Of a DNA stretch of 64,000 nucleotides, positions 35,361 to 47,600 are shown piece by piece. Origin of the DNA: Undaria pinnatifida. Taxonomy: Eukaryota > Sar > Phaeophyceae > Laminariales > Alariaceae. The first letter of the stretch is position 1; every line of letters starts with the position of its first letter. The notes below the pieces were generated by a model. It was given only the letters and a program-made list of their open reading frames with translations, was not told the origin of the DNA and made no database searches. A program made the translations under genes and the position numbers. The stretch lies in the NCBI GenBank assembly GCA_012845835.1, contig JABAKD010000009.1, positions 17,991,318 through 18,055,317 on the forward strand, in the 5' to 3' direction.

Positions 35361-36250
35361 ACGCCCCGCGGGCAGCTGATGCCGCCCGGTACGCTCGCGC
35401 AAGGAACATTTCAACTAAATGTGAAGGGGGCAGAAAGAAGAGGCCCATGATTAAGTGCAACAAGCGATATGATAATGCCAAGAGTTACTTGGTCGGAGCT
35501 GATTGCCCTGTCTGTGCTGTGCTATATGTTGGCGATGTCACGTTCTGATCGGCAGTAGTACGGGTGTAATTTGCGAAGAAAAAATCGCGACAAGAGGACC
35601 GAGATGGAGAACAAAATCAACGACGAAAGCAGAAGACGAGTACACACACGTACTACTGGATGGCACCTGGTACCTGGTACTTCGCCTATTACCTATTGAT
35701 GCTCTGTGTGGTTCTGAAGAAAGCACAGGACTCCGTTCCGTGGGCGGCTGATGCCGCCCGCTACGCTCGCGCAAGGAAGAATGCAACTGAAACACGTAAA
35801 GGGGGCAGGAAGAAGAGGCCCGTGATTAATTGGTGCGAATAGCAAAGAGGTGCTTGTGCAGAGCTAATTGCCCTGCGCTGTGCCGTGTGCTTGTTGATGT
35901 CGCGTTCTGAACGGCAGTACGTGTGATATTTGCGGGGGCGGGGGGGCATAGGAACCGAGAGAGGATAATCAACTAACTGAAGAAAGCAAAAAGACGGGTG
36001 CACAACACGTACATAAACAAACGTGGTACCTGCATCATACCTGGCACTACCACTGCTGTATGTTCAAAAGGACGCATAGCGCCACACGACACAGCACCGC
36101 AAAACGAAGGGCGAGGCACGGCACCGCACTGCGCTGCGCTGCGCTGTTGAGTTATATATATATATTGCCAGGCTGACCTGAGCTGGGGGTGCATTGTATG
36201 TAATCCAACAACGTAACATGTACAAACCTGGTGTAGTATCAATAGTAGCG
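35361..36250 (+). repeat. GC-hairpin repeat family, copies 2 and 3 in tandem
   Basis: Copy 2 (35361-35737) and copy 3 (35738-36250) each start with a GGGC(A/G)GCTGATGCCGCCC hairpin and TACGCTCGCGCAAGG, then AAGAGGCCC(A/G)TGATTAA, TTCTGA(T/A)CGGCAGTA. Copy 3 continues into GCACCGCACTGCGCTGCGC, a TATATATATA stretch and GAGCTGGGGGTGCATTGT as in copy 1 at 26566-27490. Confidence 0.75.
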
Positions 36251-36299
36251 GTACGTGGTATGATACTTCGAATGTCACTGGCATGTACGGACTAGTAAG

Positions 36300-36475
36300 A
36301 GTACAGCAAAGCACGCAGCATGGCAAAGCACGGCGCTGCGCTCTGCTGAGCTAGCGCTGCGGTGCGCAACTGAGCTGAGCTGCAGGGCGTGGCAGGGCAT
36401 CGCAGGGCACCGCACTGCACGGCGCTACGCTGCTGAGCTATAGCGCTGCGGTGGGGCGCTGGGCGGCGCCGAGCT
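36300..36475. repeat. GCGCTGCG-rich low-complexity tract
   Basis: Many overlapping GGCGCTGCG, GCAGGGCATCGC and GAGCTGAGCTG strings, probably an expanded end of the adjoining repeat family. It gives spurious frames on both strands. Confidence 0.6.
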
Positions 36476-36959
36476 GATAAGCCAAGCCGAGATCTCGGCT
36501 GATGAAACTTGGTGCAAATGCAAAACAAATTGTGGAAATCTGGACCGTTCCCCAAGTAATGCACAGGCGGCAAATTATTAGCGGGAAATGGTAAAAAGTT
36601 ACCACACAAAAAGGAAGAAAACATGGCGAAAAAGATCAAAATCAATCGTGTTGGCAGAGAGCATATTTATGAGAGGAAGCAGCTGCAAAACCCAAGAAAC
36701 AACGTCTATCTAACTGGCAAAACGGGCACATATGAAAATGATAAGGCAGAGCGAGAAATCAAAGAAAAGCTGGTGGACCGTTCCGCAAGTAATAATGCAC
36801 GGAGGCGGTGTCGAAGTGGGACCCCCGGAAATGCCAGGGAGGTGCCAATCGAGCCCGCTCAGAAAAAAGATCTAAGTAAGTAAGTCTATAATAATCGGGT
36901 ACCTTTTGCGGATTGAGTAGCCAAAAACGGGTTTACCCCGCGGAAATGTGCTCATCATC

Positions 36960-37190
36960 GGGTGGAGGCCGGCGTGGGCCAAGCAGATAGATGGTTAGCA
37001 GCACTCGATGAAAAATCGACGAGCAGTGTGGGATTGCTGAACCCTATGCACGATAAAAATTGAAGGCAAGAACCGGGGGGAAGAAGGGACGACACCTGTA
37101 ACCACGGCTTGTCCAGAAGCTGGAAAGAAGAAGTGCGAGAACAAAAAAACAAAAAAAACAGATAGATGGCGTCCTGGGGGTGTGGCGAAC
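36960..37190 (+). repeat. SINE-like body, copy 3, near-identical to 25905-26110 reversed
   Basis: From CACTCGATGAAAAATCGACG through TTGCTGAACCCTATGC to GAAGCTGGAAAG the match to the reversed 25.9-26.1 kb segment is close to complete over about 140 bp. The copies are inverted, 11 kb apart, and this one ends about 250 bp before the TBC gene start. Confidence 0.75.
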
Positions 37191-37433
37191 ACTGAAAACA
37201 GAAACTTACCCAATTTTGGCCACAAATTCACCATGTATACCCGAATTTAGCCAAATACCGGTATATTTTTCAATGAAACCCAAATCCCCGACTAACTGTG
37301 TAGGCAACCTGTCAAATGTGGAACTCCTTCATTGTTGATGAGCAGTCGACAAGTCACCCACCCGACAAGGAACAAAAGCACGCCCGGCAGCGGTATAAAC
37401 GTGCAATAGTTGTATCGCTGCGGATGGGCAAGG

Positions 37434-40400
37434 ATGCACCGGGAATGCGAGGTGCGAGTCTGCCAAGCTCGGCACCTAGTTCCCAAGCAGAGGAAGAGAA
37501 ATCGGGATGAGAAATCTACAGTAGCAGGCGTGTACGTCCTGCTCAGCTACGACGGTGTGCACGTCCCGACCGAGACGTGCCGCGACATCGAGAGTCCGTC
37601 TTGGAACCGTGTCGCAGTTTTTCAGCTGAACCTTCGTGATCGTGGCGGAGAGGATAAAGCGTCAGCGCCAGACCAATCGTTGATAAATTCATCGAATGCC
37701 ATGTTGGACGAGCAAGCGGCAACTGCAACTAGCACATCGCTGAACCCTTTCGCCAGGACGCAACAGTCGTTGAATCCATTCGCGAAGACTCAGTCGCTCA
37801 ATCCTTTCGCCTCTGATTTCGTCCCACCGCCGAGTACATCTCCACCCCGACCTCCACCTGTGGCACGAGTTCCTCTACGGACGTCTCTAGTTCTGCACCT
37901 CCGTGTGCTGAGTGATAGCCTTATATCGAAAGAAGTATTAGGTGATGTGGCCATTGACTTGGCGCCGCTGCTGGAATCAAAAGGCGACCACCTGGCAACC
38001 GATAGGCTGGGACATGTAGGCAACGTTCCATTGAACGGCCTGCCCGACCAAGAAACTCTCGCTGTTGATACTTGGGTCGGGCTTCGCCAAAGAACGGGAG
38101 AACTTCGGGTGCAGATTCTGGTTAAGCCTTGCTCCGCACGAGGTAGAGCTGCCAGCAGATGCACGGATGACGCGCGGCACACGGAACAGCCTGCATCCCT
38201 CAGGAGACAGCATAGAAGTCTCAGTGACTTGCGTCTGTTGCTGCCTGGTGCTTCGGTATCTGTTGGGAAAAGGGCACCACGAGGTGGCAACTCACAGACA
38301 GGGGGCGACGCAGGCACTGGAGGTGATGCTTGGCCTTTGTTTGACAACATGGCCAGGGACGGCGTTGTCAAGACTAGCTTAGATGCGGAGCAGCGTTCGC
38401 TTGATGACCGCTTGTTGGAGGTCCAGGAGCTGTTCGATTTCAGTGCAGGGGTTGGGTACAGAAAAGGCCGGCAAGACGAGGACCCAGGCGAGGAGAAAGA
38501 GCGCGGTACAAGCCGAAGCAAGGTTATTGTTCCTGACTGGCCACCATGTGAACGCGATGCTGCTCATCTCAGGAGGGATATGCAGTACGCCGCCTTGAGA
38601 GATCGACGGCAATCTATCGGTGAGAAGAGAGAGCCACCCTTTGGAAAACGCAAACAAGTTGGCCCTTCGAGTGGTTTAACAAGTCTGTCCTGGACCTCAT
38701 CCATCAGATACGGTTTTTCTGGTTGTATCCTGTAGCGTACGGATGAAGTAAAAATTCTTCCATGATGGCCATTGCTTCAACAAAACAAGCTCAATCCCCC
38801 TACATATCTTTGCCATTGCAGCATGGGCGGAGAAACTTGGATCGTCTTCTGTGCTCCAACACACACTGCGGAACCCGCCGGCATTCGGATCCCTCAGTCG
38901 TGAACGCGAAGAACGGAACGGTGTGACGAAGTCCTCTGCTGAACCAGCACATCGTGAGCTGGCGATAGACCTGGAAGATTTGGTCGTTCAAGGGATCCCC
39001 ACACTTTTGCAACGAGAAGCTGTTGTTGTGGATGCGAGTAGTCGGGAAGAGGATCGGATGGGTGGAGCCTTCGAGGGCGGGGATCAGGAGCGGAGTTTTT
39101 TGGATGACGTAACCACCGCTATTCCGCGGGTAGAGGTGAGAGCTAAGATGTGCCTAAATTGCACGACGGCTTGCTTTGTTGGCAAAGCTGAAATTGCCTG
39201 CAATGTATTTGGGATGCCCTTGGCTGTCTTTTGGCTGGAAGGGCGCTCCGCGTTGACCTTTTGCTTTGGCGCGATTTCTTGTTTACCATGATTCTAGTTG
39301 TATGTGTTGTTAGCATATCTGCAATAAGTACTTTTGAGGTGTTTGTCTTCTCATATTTCCAGGCCCCTTTTAGTATACCAGGGTATGATATCACTAATTC
39401 TTGTATTTTTAAAACCAAGCTTCACGTTGCGGAGCAAACGAACGTCGCCCACCCAAAGCAGATTCAGGTGACAAGGGCGATGCGCTGCGCACTTGTGCTG
39501 CCATGGAGTTCCAGAAAATCTATGGATGGGACGCGCCTAGCGCGCCTAGATCACACGGTGTTATCGCTCTTGTCTGCCTGTGTCCAGATATTGACCGCGT
39601 GGTTTTGCTTTTTGTCGTTTTCCCTAGGTCACCCGGGTATTGGGAAGCATATGCTGCGCGGAGTACCATCTCCAGGTGAGCTCCTTGGATCGCGCATAGT
39701 GCTATAGTGAGGGCACTTGTCGACGGTGCATGGTTTGGAGGCTACCCCTCTTTGCACGACGCACTTGCAAATAATAACGTGCACGACTCGAACCCACCTC
39801 CAGAACCACACACCCAGAAACCCATGTCGACTCTTGAAACAGCAGGGCAAACACCACAGCATGAGACCATCGCACCAGGCCACACAGCACGCGCAAAAGC
39901 AGACAACACAGCAGACCACACAGCAGACAACGCAGACCACACAGCAGACACGCAGACCACACAGCAGGCATGCCCCTGATGGATTTGGCCAGGAGAATGG
40001 TCGTGCATTCAGAGAGTAACAGCAGTGCAGTCGATGTAGAGAGGATGCGTACACGTATATATGGGCAATTATACGGCAGGCGGTACGTGTGTTTGCCCTT
40101 TCACTCGAATTTTACTCGCGATAATTTGTTGCTGTGTGGTGCCGACATGATGAAGCACACGGAAGTAGTCGTGCTCGCGTACTCGCTAGAGCGTACGACG
40201 CGTACGAGGCGTAGAATCGTGGCCGTATGTAGAAGTAAGGGGACAGCATCACCCGCACTCGAACTCGTACGTGTGATCTCTTATCTGAGAGCAAGAGAGT
40301 TGAAAATCTAAATATACGAGATTTCAACAGCAGGAGTAATAAAACAGTAGAACAGAGTAGATACCAGCCACGAAGATCTCTATCCCTTGGGAGCTCTACA

Positions 40401-43400
40401 GCTCTTGATTTATTTTTAAGCTCTGTACTGGGAGTATAATTCAATCCATCATTGTTGTACTACTGTTGTACCCAGCAGCAGCAGCTGCTTATAGCAGCAG
40501 CAGCAAGCAGCAGCCAGCAAGGCATTGCAGCCGTCAAGCCATGACAGCCACCACCACCACCTGGTGGTCCACCATCATCCCCATGGTCGGTACGGTGACC
40601 AATCCCGCCTAGGAGCGGTACATGCGCAGGCGGTGCCGTATAGTATCTCTCTTGGTCTGTGCCTGTTTGTGTTCCTGCGCTGCGTTATACCGCGGCCCGC
40701 CGCCGCCGTCTTTTTTTAAAAAAGAAAGCTGCCATGGTCTGTCTCCGAAACAAAACATGTCAACCCAAAAGGCATCCATCTCATCGGGGCTCTGAGATTT
40801 TTAAAGATTGACTCTGGACTGACCACACATCACCGAGGCAGGCGGGTGTGTGACGTGAAACCAGACACATGCGGAGACGGCACTTGCTCGTGTCATGTGC
40901 GATATATGGACAGAGCAGGCACAGCGCACGGAAAAAAATATGTATGTACGCGACATGCTGTAAAATAAAAGTAAACGGAATAATGAGGATGGGCAATTTT
41001 TGAAAAAGCAACGCTTGACGACGTGATTCTCCCGGCAAAATCCATCAGGGACATTCCTGCTGTGTGGTCTGCGTGTCTGCTGTGTGGCCTGCTGTGTTGT
41101 CTGCTTTTGCGCGTGCTATGTGGACTGGTGCGATGGTCTTATGCTGTGATGTTTGCGCTGCTGTATTAAGTGTCGAACTGGGTTTCTGGGTGTGTGGTTC
41201 TGGAGGCCGTTCGAGTCGTGCACGTTATTATTTGCAAGTGCGTCGTGCAAAGAGGGGTAGCCATGGTTTGGATTTTCAAGGCAAAGGACAGGATCATCTC
41301 GTGAGCAATGTTGTCTTGGCTCTAGTCCACTAGACTCTAGTGATGATAATCGTGTCATTTCACGGCACGATTGGCTGACTAGGAAGGGCCCTACCCTTGC
41401 TGTCTGACCGTTGATGGTAGTTTAATGTGGTTTTCGAATGTGTTTTGTGCAGGTGAAGCGGGAATCCACAGGCGACAGCTGGTTCGTTGTCCGACGATAC
41501 TCAGATTTCACGGAATTGTACAACAACCTGTCGAGATCCTTCGCAGCCATCACTCCCCCACTACCTCCCAAGAGCTGGCGGAGCCTCTCGTTTTTCAGCA
41601 TGACACCGGTGAGCAATACCATCAGGTGGTTTGACCTGTTCGATTTTGGACCAAAATGTCATGTGCGAATGCGAACGCGTGCATTGTTTTGTGCGAACGA
41701 AAAGCTGCAATTAGGTGCCGCAGGGAGGTGAGTATCGCATCACAGCTTGCATACTGCTGAGCTCTTTCCTCAATGCTTGTTGGTCCACTTGGCATGGTAT
41801 GATGATAGGGATTCCTGGAGGAGAGAAGGGTGGCCTTGGAAGTCGCCCTTCGGAGACTTGCTATTAACGCCATCCGAGCGGATGCTGCTGTTCAAGCTGA
41901 CTTGAGAGCATTTTTGGGGTTTCCTGCTTGCTCGGGGTCAAGCTGGCTTTCCGGCTTGGACGCGGGAGTGGTGCGTTACTTGGCGCGAGTGCCGTCGAAT
42001 CTCGAGCTCGTCCTCCCTACACTGGCCCTCGCGCCTATCCCGGTTCTCAGTGATCTACGCGTGGCCATGTGGATGGTGCTTTCGGGGGCAGCACACAAGG
42101 TCGGTCGGTGACTCGTGGCCTTGAAGGTGATTTTGGTTTCTTTACGTTGCTGCAATCAGCGTTTAACCCCTCTAGAGCCCTAAAATATCTCTCTACACTA
42201 ATTTCAAGCAATTTTGTCCCCAAAACGGGTTTCCAGCTGTAAAGGCGTTAAAGTGTTGCCCGCGGATGGCGGCTGCATGTTAACCCCGCGTTAACCTCGC
42301 AGATGGTGGCAAACAGCGTTTAACTTGTCGCCCGCGGATTGCGGCTGCATGGTGACGCCCGGGTTCAGGTTGCGCAGGGTGGCCCCCGAGCCATGCTTTG
42401 AATCGTCTGTGTCTTCCTGTCATGCTATTGTACGTGTCCACATGTGCATGCTGTATCAGTGTTCGATCACCGAGGGCCGGGAGCAGTACACGGCTCTAGG
42501 TGAGGTGAAGGAAGAGGCAGACTGGTGTCGCCAAGGAGGCGCACCCGAAGCCTACGCACTTGCGGCAAAGGTGTTCGAGACTATCGACGATGATGTTAAT
42601 CGCACCAACGTTGGGGACAGCGACGAACGAGAACGTGTCAGACGAGTGTTGAAGGCATTCGCTCTCAAAAACCCCAAGACGGGATACTGCCAGGTGACTA
42701 AGCCGCTGGCCCTGTATTGTTCTTTTTTTCTGCCTTACAGTTTCCACGTATTCAATCTTGTACTGTTATGTGGTGTCTACATTGTTACGCTGTCTTGACT
42801 GTGACTCGCCACAGCTTGTCCTAGCACAGAGGCAGCGACAATAGGAACGAGAAACAAGACAAGGAAGTCCGCGAAAAGCAGTGCGGTGCGTTTTTTGTTA
42901 TTTTCCAGCTTTCTTTTTAGTCAAACGCCATGCTCTAACTCGAAGTCACACGCTCAGCCTGCTCTCCCTTCTGACCTACCCCGATTCCTGTGTTGCTTGT
43001 GTGGCGCGTTGATTACATCACTTCCATCTCTCGTCCGATAGCCTCGAACAGCACGCACATTATCGGGGGTTTGAATTTGATGCTTCGGTCCTGATGCGTT
43101 GGTCCCGCGTGTTTGCAGGGGATGAACTCTGTGGCACTGTTTCTGCTCAGAACAGCTGAGGGACGTGAGGGCTTGGCTTTTTGGCTATTGGATGCGCTCG
43201 CTACTGACATCCTTCCCGGTTACTGGGAGCAATTGTCGCACATTTCAACGGCTGATGCTGGGGCCGTTTCGATCAGGTGCGGTGCCCAGCATTCACTCTT
43301 GATGCCTGTTTTTGATAGATTGCAGTGCGAGCCTACACTTGAATGGATCTGTGCTAAGTCTCCCTCACGCAGAAGCTTCCGCGATGGCAGGTAGCCACGC

Positions 43401-44553
43401 ATGCGCTGCTGTCGACATCATTGTTTACACGAGCGTCTTCAATCGGGGAATCGGCGCGTTTCCCACTAACCCTATTACCAGGTAAGTAGCTACGGTTCTA
43501 GTGCTATCGTACAACCAACCGGTTTTTTCGAGTTCGTTTTTTTCCCCTTCTCGTGTATGCGTCATTGCTACAGGGCGCTGATGGGAGAGCGAATGCCGGA
43601 GCTACTCCAACATCTCGACTCTCGTGGGCTCCCGCCAGAGGTGTTGATGTGTGATTTCATGATGTCGTTGGGTTGCAGAGCACTCCCTCCAACGTCCGTT
43701 TTGCGGTGCTTTGATTTGCTATTCTGGGAAGGACGAGATACCCTCCAGTACATCGCTCTGGCAGTGCTTCGGCATGCAGAGGTGAGTACATGGTTTTCGC
43801 CCACGTAAATACACGAATGAGTCTTGTCCTTCGGCGGATATCCCCGATACCAACACCGACAGACGTATTTGCCGTGAAGCCAGCCACAGGAGGCATGCGT
43901 GCTACAGTAGCGCCCCCTCTCAGAAGCGTCCTAGTCGTAGGGTTATGGTTGCATAGAAACGTGCTGCCATAGGTCGACCCCCGCAGACCCCGCCCTTTAA
44001 TATCTAATGCTGTACCTGGTAGAATCTTTATCCGAAGGCATTCGGACCCTGCTAGTGACGCCACAAATGTGCATATATTAATGTGCTCCGCAGAAAACAA
44101 TTTAGAGCATCTCATCATGACATGTTTCGGGAGCAGCTGGGCACCGATTCCTCGGCTCCCAGAATTTACGTTTCACAGGGGGCTGTTTGCACCTAAATTG
44201 CAGCCATTGCTATTTCATGGACACCAGTACCAAACAAGCATTATACCAGCTGTAACACCTCCAGTATCAGCAATTAAATTTTGCTCATGCAGGGCCACCA
44301 GTGGATGCTGGTCAAGCATGTGATATGAGATTATATCCCGTTGTACTCCGTGCTTCTGTCTTAATCGCAGGACGAGCTTCTCAACGTGCAGGGAGCTTTT
44401 GCGATATCGGGATGTCTAGCAGCGTGCGTGGCTGCTATGCACGATGCCGACAGCCTCGTCGGGATGGCGTGGGCAGAAATGGATAGAGGCATCGACAATC
44501 TAGTCGGGACTAGTGCCGCAGACGGATCACCGTTGGACGAAAGTGTACTATAG
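37434..44553 (+). CDS. C2-PX-TBC domain protein, predicted Rab GTPase-activating protein
   Basis: Nine exons: 37434-38619, 38822-39135, 39628-39675, 41453-41608, 41809-42099, 42487-42693, 43119-43276, 43574-43781, 44371-44553; 2751 nt, 916 aa, phases consistent. Residues 4-231: a C2-like fold split by a Pro-rich insert with three N-P-F motifs (104-106, 114-116, 123-125), which bind EH domains in endocytic adaptors. Residues 501-605: PX domain with R-R-Y-S-D-F and P-P-L-P-P-K, as in PtdIns3P binders. Residues 648-870: TBC domain with arginine finger I-x-x-D-x-x-R (698-704) and glutamine finger Y-x-Q (732-734), so GAP activity on a Rab is expected. The C2 lacks the usual aspartates and may not bind calcium. 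An in-frame stop at 37407-37409 supports the ATG at 37434. Two points are less sure: the intron 5 donor is weak (AAG|GTCGGT), and exon 6 could start 12 bp earlier. Confidence 0.88.
39676..41452 (+). other. Intron 3 of the TBC gene, interrupting the PX domain
   Basis: A 1777-bp intron, the longest of this gene, splits the PX domain between its first two strands. Most of it is a long inverted-repeat element (39730-41271), which probably explains its size. The other introns (202, 492, 200, 387, 425, 297, 589 bp) hold nothing I can name. Confidence 0.8.
39730..41271. mobile_element. Inverted-repeat element in an intron of the TBC gene
   Basis: Arms at 39740-39998 and 41026-41262 are inverted copies about 85% alike. 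Outer ends read GGCTACCCCTCTTTGCACG, then AATAATAACGTGCACGACTC, and inner parts are CAGACCACACAGCAGACA-type direct repeats ending in CCTGATGGATTT. The 1.0-kb interior has CAG runs (40460-40520) but no ORF with a domain. The boxes AACGTGCACGACTCGAAC resemble a reversed tRNA B box. Best guess: a non-autonomous foldback element. Confidence 0.65.
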
Positions 44554-44698
44554 GTCTACACTGACTTCCGCAATCGTGGTGATGAGCAGCAAAATATGCA
44601 GTTTATAGAAGTACGTTGATAGAGCCATCCACGTGTTTAACGCAAAACGCCAAATATCTGTCTGCGACAAGTGAATGGCGAGTTGAGCGCATTGCTCC
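44554..44698. other. 145-bp gap between convergent stop codons
   Basis: The TBC stop (44551-44553) and the minus-strand gene stop (44699-44701) face each other. The 3' UTRs must overlap or be very short. No terminator-like or poly(A) signal stands out. Confidence 0.7.
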
Positions 44699-47600
44699 CT
44701 ACTGCAGGCCTTGACGTCGAGCCTTGAAACGCGACACACGCGGAGGCATTGCCGCGATTGGTTGAGAACTGCCGGTAGTTGCTAGCGTAGGCGTGGAAGG
44801 AGCATTTACCGCTTTTTCAACCACGACTCCTTCGAATGCATGAGGGTTCGATGTCCTTGGCGTGGGTGCGGTTAGGCTCCCTGGCACCGACCCCCCGCCC
44901 TCCGTCCGTGAAGTCCTCCGCAGTGTAGCCGGCTTTGTTTCGTGAACGTGAGCGGTCTTGGCGGTAGATTCGGGTGTCGCCCCTCGTTTGGTCCCGCCGC
45001 TTAGAAAACCTTTTTTCCACTTCGGACCAAGGGATAAGCTCGAATCTGCGCACGGGAATGTCACAAGTCGAAAACGTGCATGCGATGGAGATGTTGTCGC
45101 TTCCAAAGTTAGCAATGCACGTCGTTAGGGGTCATACTGGTTTTACTTTGAACCTACAATGCACGCGGCACGTCGTAAGTGGCCATTGGTTTGCCGGTCA
45201 CGACCACTGCTGTGTCGCGGTAATTGGCGGCATAGATAGGAGGCAAAAATATAACGAACTTCCACGAACGGGAGTCTTGAAAATTCTAGACCCTCGAATC
45301 GTGGGAAGCAAGTTGTTCAGTCTCTTACCCCGTTCCAGTCAGTGACCAGTACTGGTGATCACCGCTGGCAAGAAAGTTAGCCCCGCCCGCTAAAAGCAAA
45401 CATGTACGAAACACATCACTGCTACAAGTATTCGAGGCTGAATACCGCCGTCTCTTCGAGCGAGATATATGTTTTCCCCCCCCTTGCGCGGGTGCAGAGG
45501 ATTGCACCGCCGTCCAATCCTAGTAACTAATAATAAGAAAATACCTTGCGTGCAGTTAACATGTAAACACTGAACCGACATGCGAAGCATGGAGGCGAAG
45601 GGCCTGCTTTAGCTCCAGGCCTTGAGCTACAATGCGTCCAAGCCCCCCCCCTACTCCTGCGCCTGCCTGCCATGTAGTGCTCCCGGGGCACGATCATATT
45701 TGTGAATCAACACATGCACTTTTCACACTGCTGTCAACCCCCCTGAAGTATGTTTGGGGAATATGCTGGGAGACGCTTGTGTAGGAGGCCATCTCTAGCA
45801 TGGTGCAAATGCCCGCCGCGACATATACAGATACAGCAGTGGTCCCTCTATAATGCCGGTATGTGCCAGGCACATGTACTGACATTAAAGCGGGCACCGG
45901 CGATATTCGTGAATAGTGCCGATTTGGCATTGGTCACGATTTGGGATTCCTCAATACTGTCGATACCTGCACTATTGAAGAATCACGGAGTTTAGAGTGT
46001 ATCGCCGTAGGCAACAAGCGAACGAGAGTACAGTAATGTGATGGGGGGGGAGTACTCGATATTCATGCATGGCCGTAATCGTGTGACCATAGACCCGCGC
46101 ATCCCTACAATGCCAAGACAAAGCATGTCGGGTTTTCACCGACCAGGCAGACATTGCTTGCACCAAGCGCGAAGCGCCGTGGGGTGTTCGGCGAGTCGTA
46201 TGACGGGTGAGCTGCACCCTACTAAGAACCGCTTGTGAGGCGGACTTGCATATGGATGGCAGCTTCAATATGTCAACTTAATTTCCGGTATGGCCAGTTC
46301 CAGAGACAGCAATGGGAGTACTATGTAACTGCCTCGTGGGTATCTTACCATAAACAATACGAGATACGAGCATTCCCTTTGTGCGGAGTAAAAGTTCTCC
46401 ACCTCGCACAAATGATCTACTCGACCGCCAGCTGTGATGACAAAAAAAAACGGTACCTTGGTGGTCTAGCTCATGTAGTGAGCGGAATGTTTAATAACTA
46501 ACTGTCGTTGCCAACCGACGCCAACCCAACCTATATAGATTATAGACCAGGTGTAATGGGGGGGGAGGGTAATGGGTGACACGGAGAGGGACCTCTGCAA
46601 CGTACCAACCGTATTCGTACGTTTAGTGTATCATGGTATAGTGTACAAAGTATGTTTAGAGCCTGAATTTTTGGTGTCGTCTTCATAATATATACAAGGA
46701 TCGGGCGGTAGGCGACCCCGCCCTCCATAATAGTTGCACGAGAAGGACGTGACTAAAGGAAGGGGAAGGTAATGAACCGTACCAAGAGGTTGGGGTGCTA
46801 CATGTATTTAAGACATGTGCCATTGAAAATTGTGGGTTTTGTCGGGAGTGGTTTTGCACACAGGCATATGTGAAGGCAGGTGTTGGGCACTGCATAGAGG
46901 AATTGGAAAGACGAAACAAAACGCAAATAAGAAGGTTGTGTATAGTAGGGAGAACTGTGTTGTGGATAGGCGAGAAATAGACGGGAAGAAAGTGGAAAGA
47001 AAACCACCGTGTTGAAAAAAGAAAACGTGGACGAAACGTGATATGTAAGGAAAGGTCAATTGGCAAAGGTAGCCACACCTCAGCTGAATCCGGAGAAGGA
47101 TTCGGACGGCATAACATGCGCCGAGAGCGCTGAAGGGTGGGAGACGAATTCCGTTTGTTTATAAAGTGGAAAAATCGTACCACAACTGCGGAAAAAAATA
47201 CAACGTCAACTAGAGCATCAGACCAAGCCTCTGACACCAAGTACGCGAAAAATGCAACACCCAAGCCGGGAGTCAGACCATATCTGCTTCCGTGATGGAA
47301 AGCTAGTGGTACTCCTGAAGTATGCCAGCGCCGACCGTTATAGCGGAGAAAACCAAATTGCTGCTGCTGTTTGTAATAAAAATAAAATAGCAGGGCCATC
47401 TCCAACAGGCACGAAAACACACCCACGATGGAAAGCTACTGTAGTGGTACTCCTGAAGTATGCCAGCGACGGCCGGTAAGCGAAGAAAAACAAATTGCTG
47501 CTGCTGTTTGTATAAAAAATAAAATAACACGGCCATCTCCAACGGGCACGAAAACACACCCACGAATTATACCACACGTTGTACCCACCCACGGACTAAT

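Larger units (their letters stand above)
24508..37433. other. 12.9 kb without a convincing gene, dense in short mobile-element remnants
   Basis: After the DXR stop there are about 1.3 kb with no notable feature (24508-25800). The rest is a patchwork of repeat families listed separately. The stretch 34650-35160 is open in several frames on both strands but matches nothing I know. A small frame at 36623-36883 (86 aa) shares a segment with 29035-29130, which suggests a decayed element rather than a host gene. Confidence 0.6.

Noticed and set aside
37790-38521. 243-codon minus-strand frame
   Set aside because: Shadow of exon 1 of the TBC gene, whose plus-strand frame has clear C2 and NPF content.
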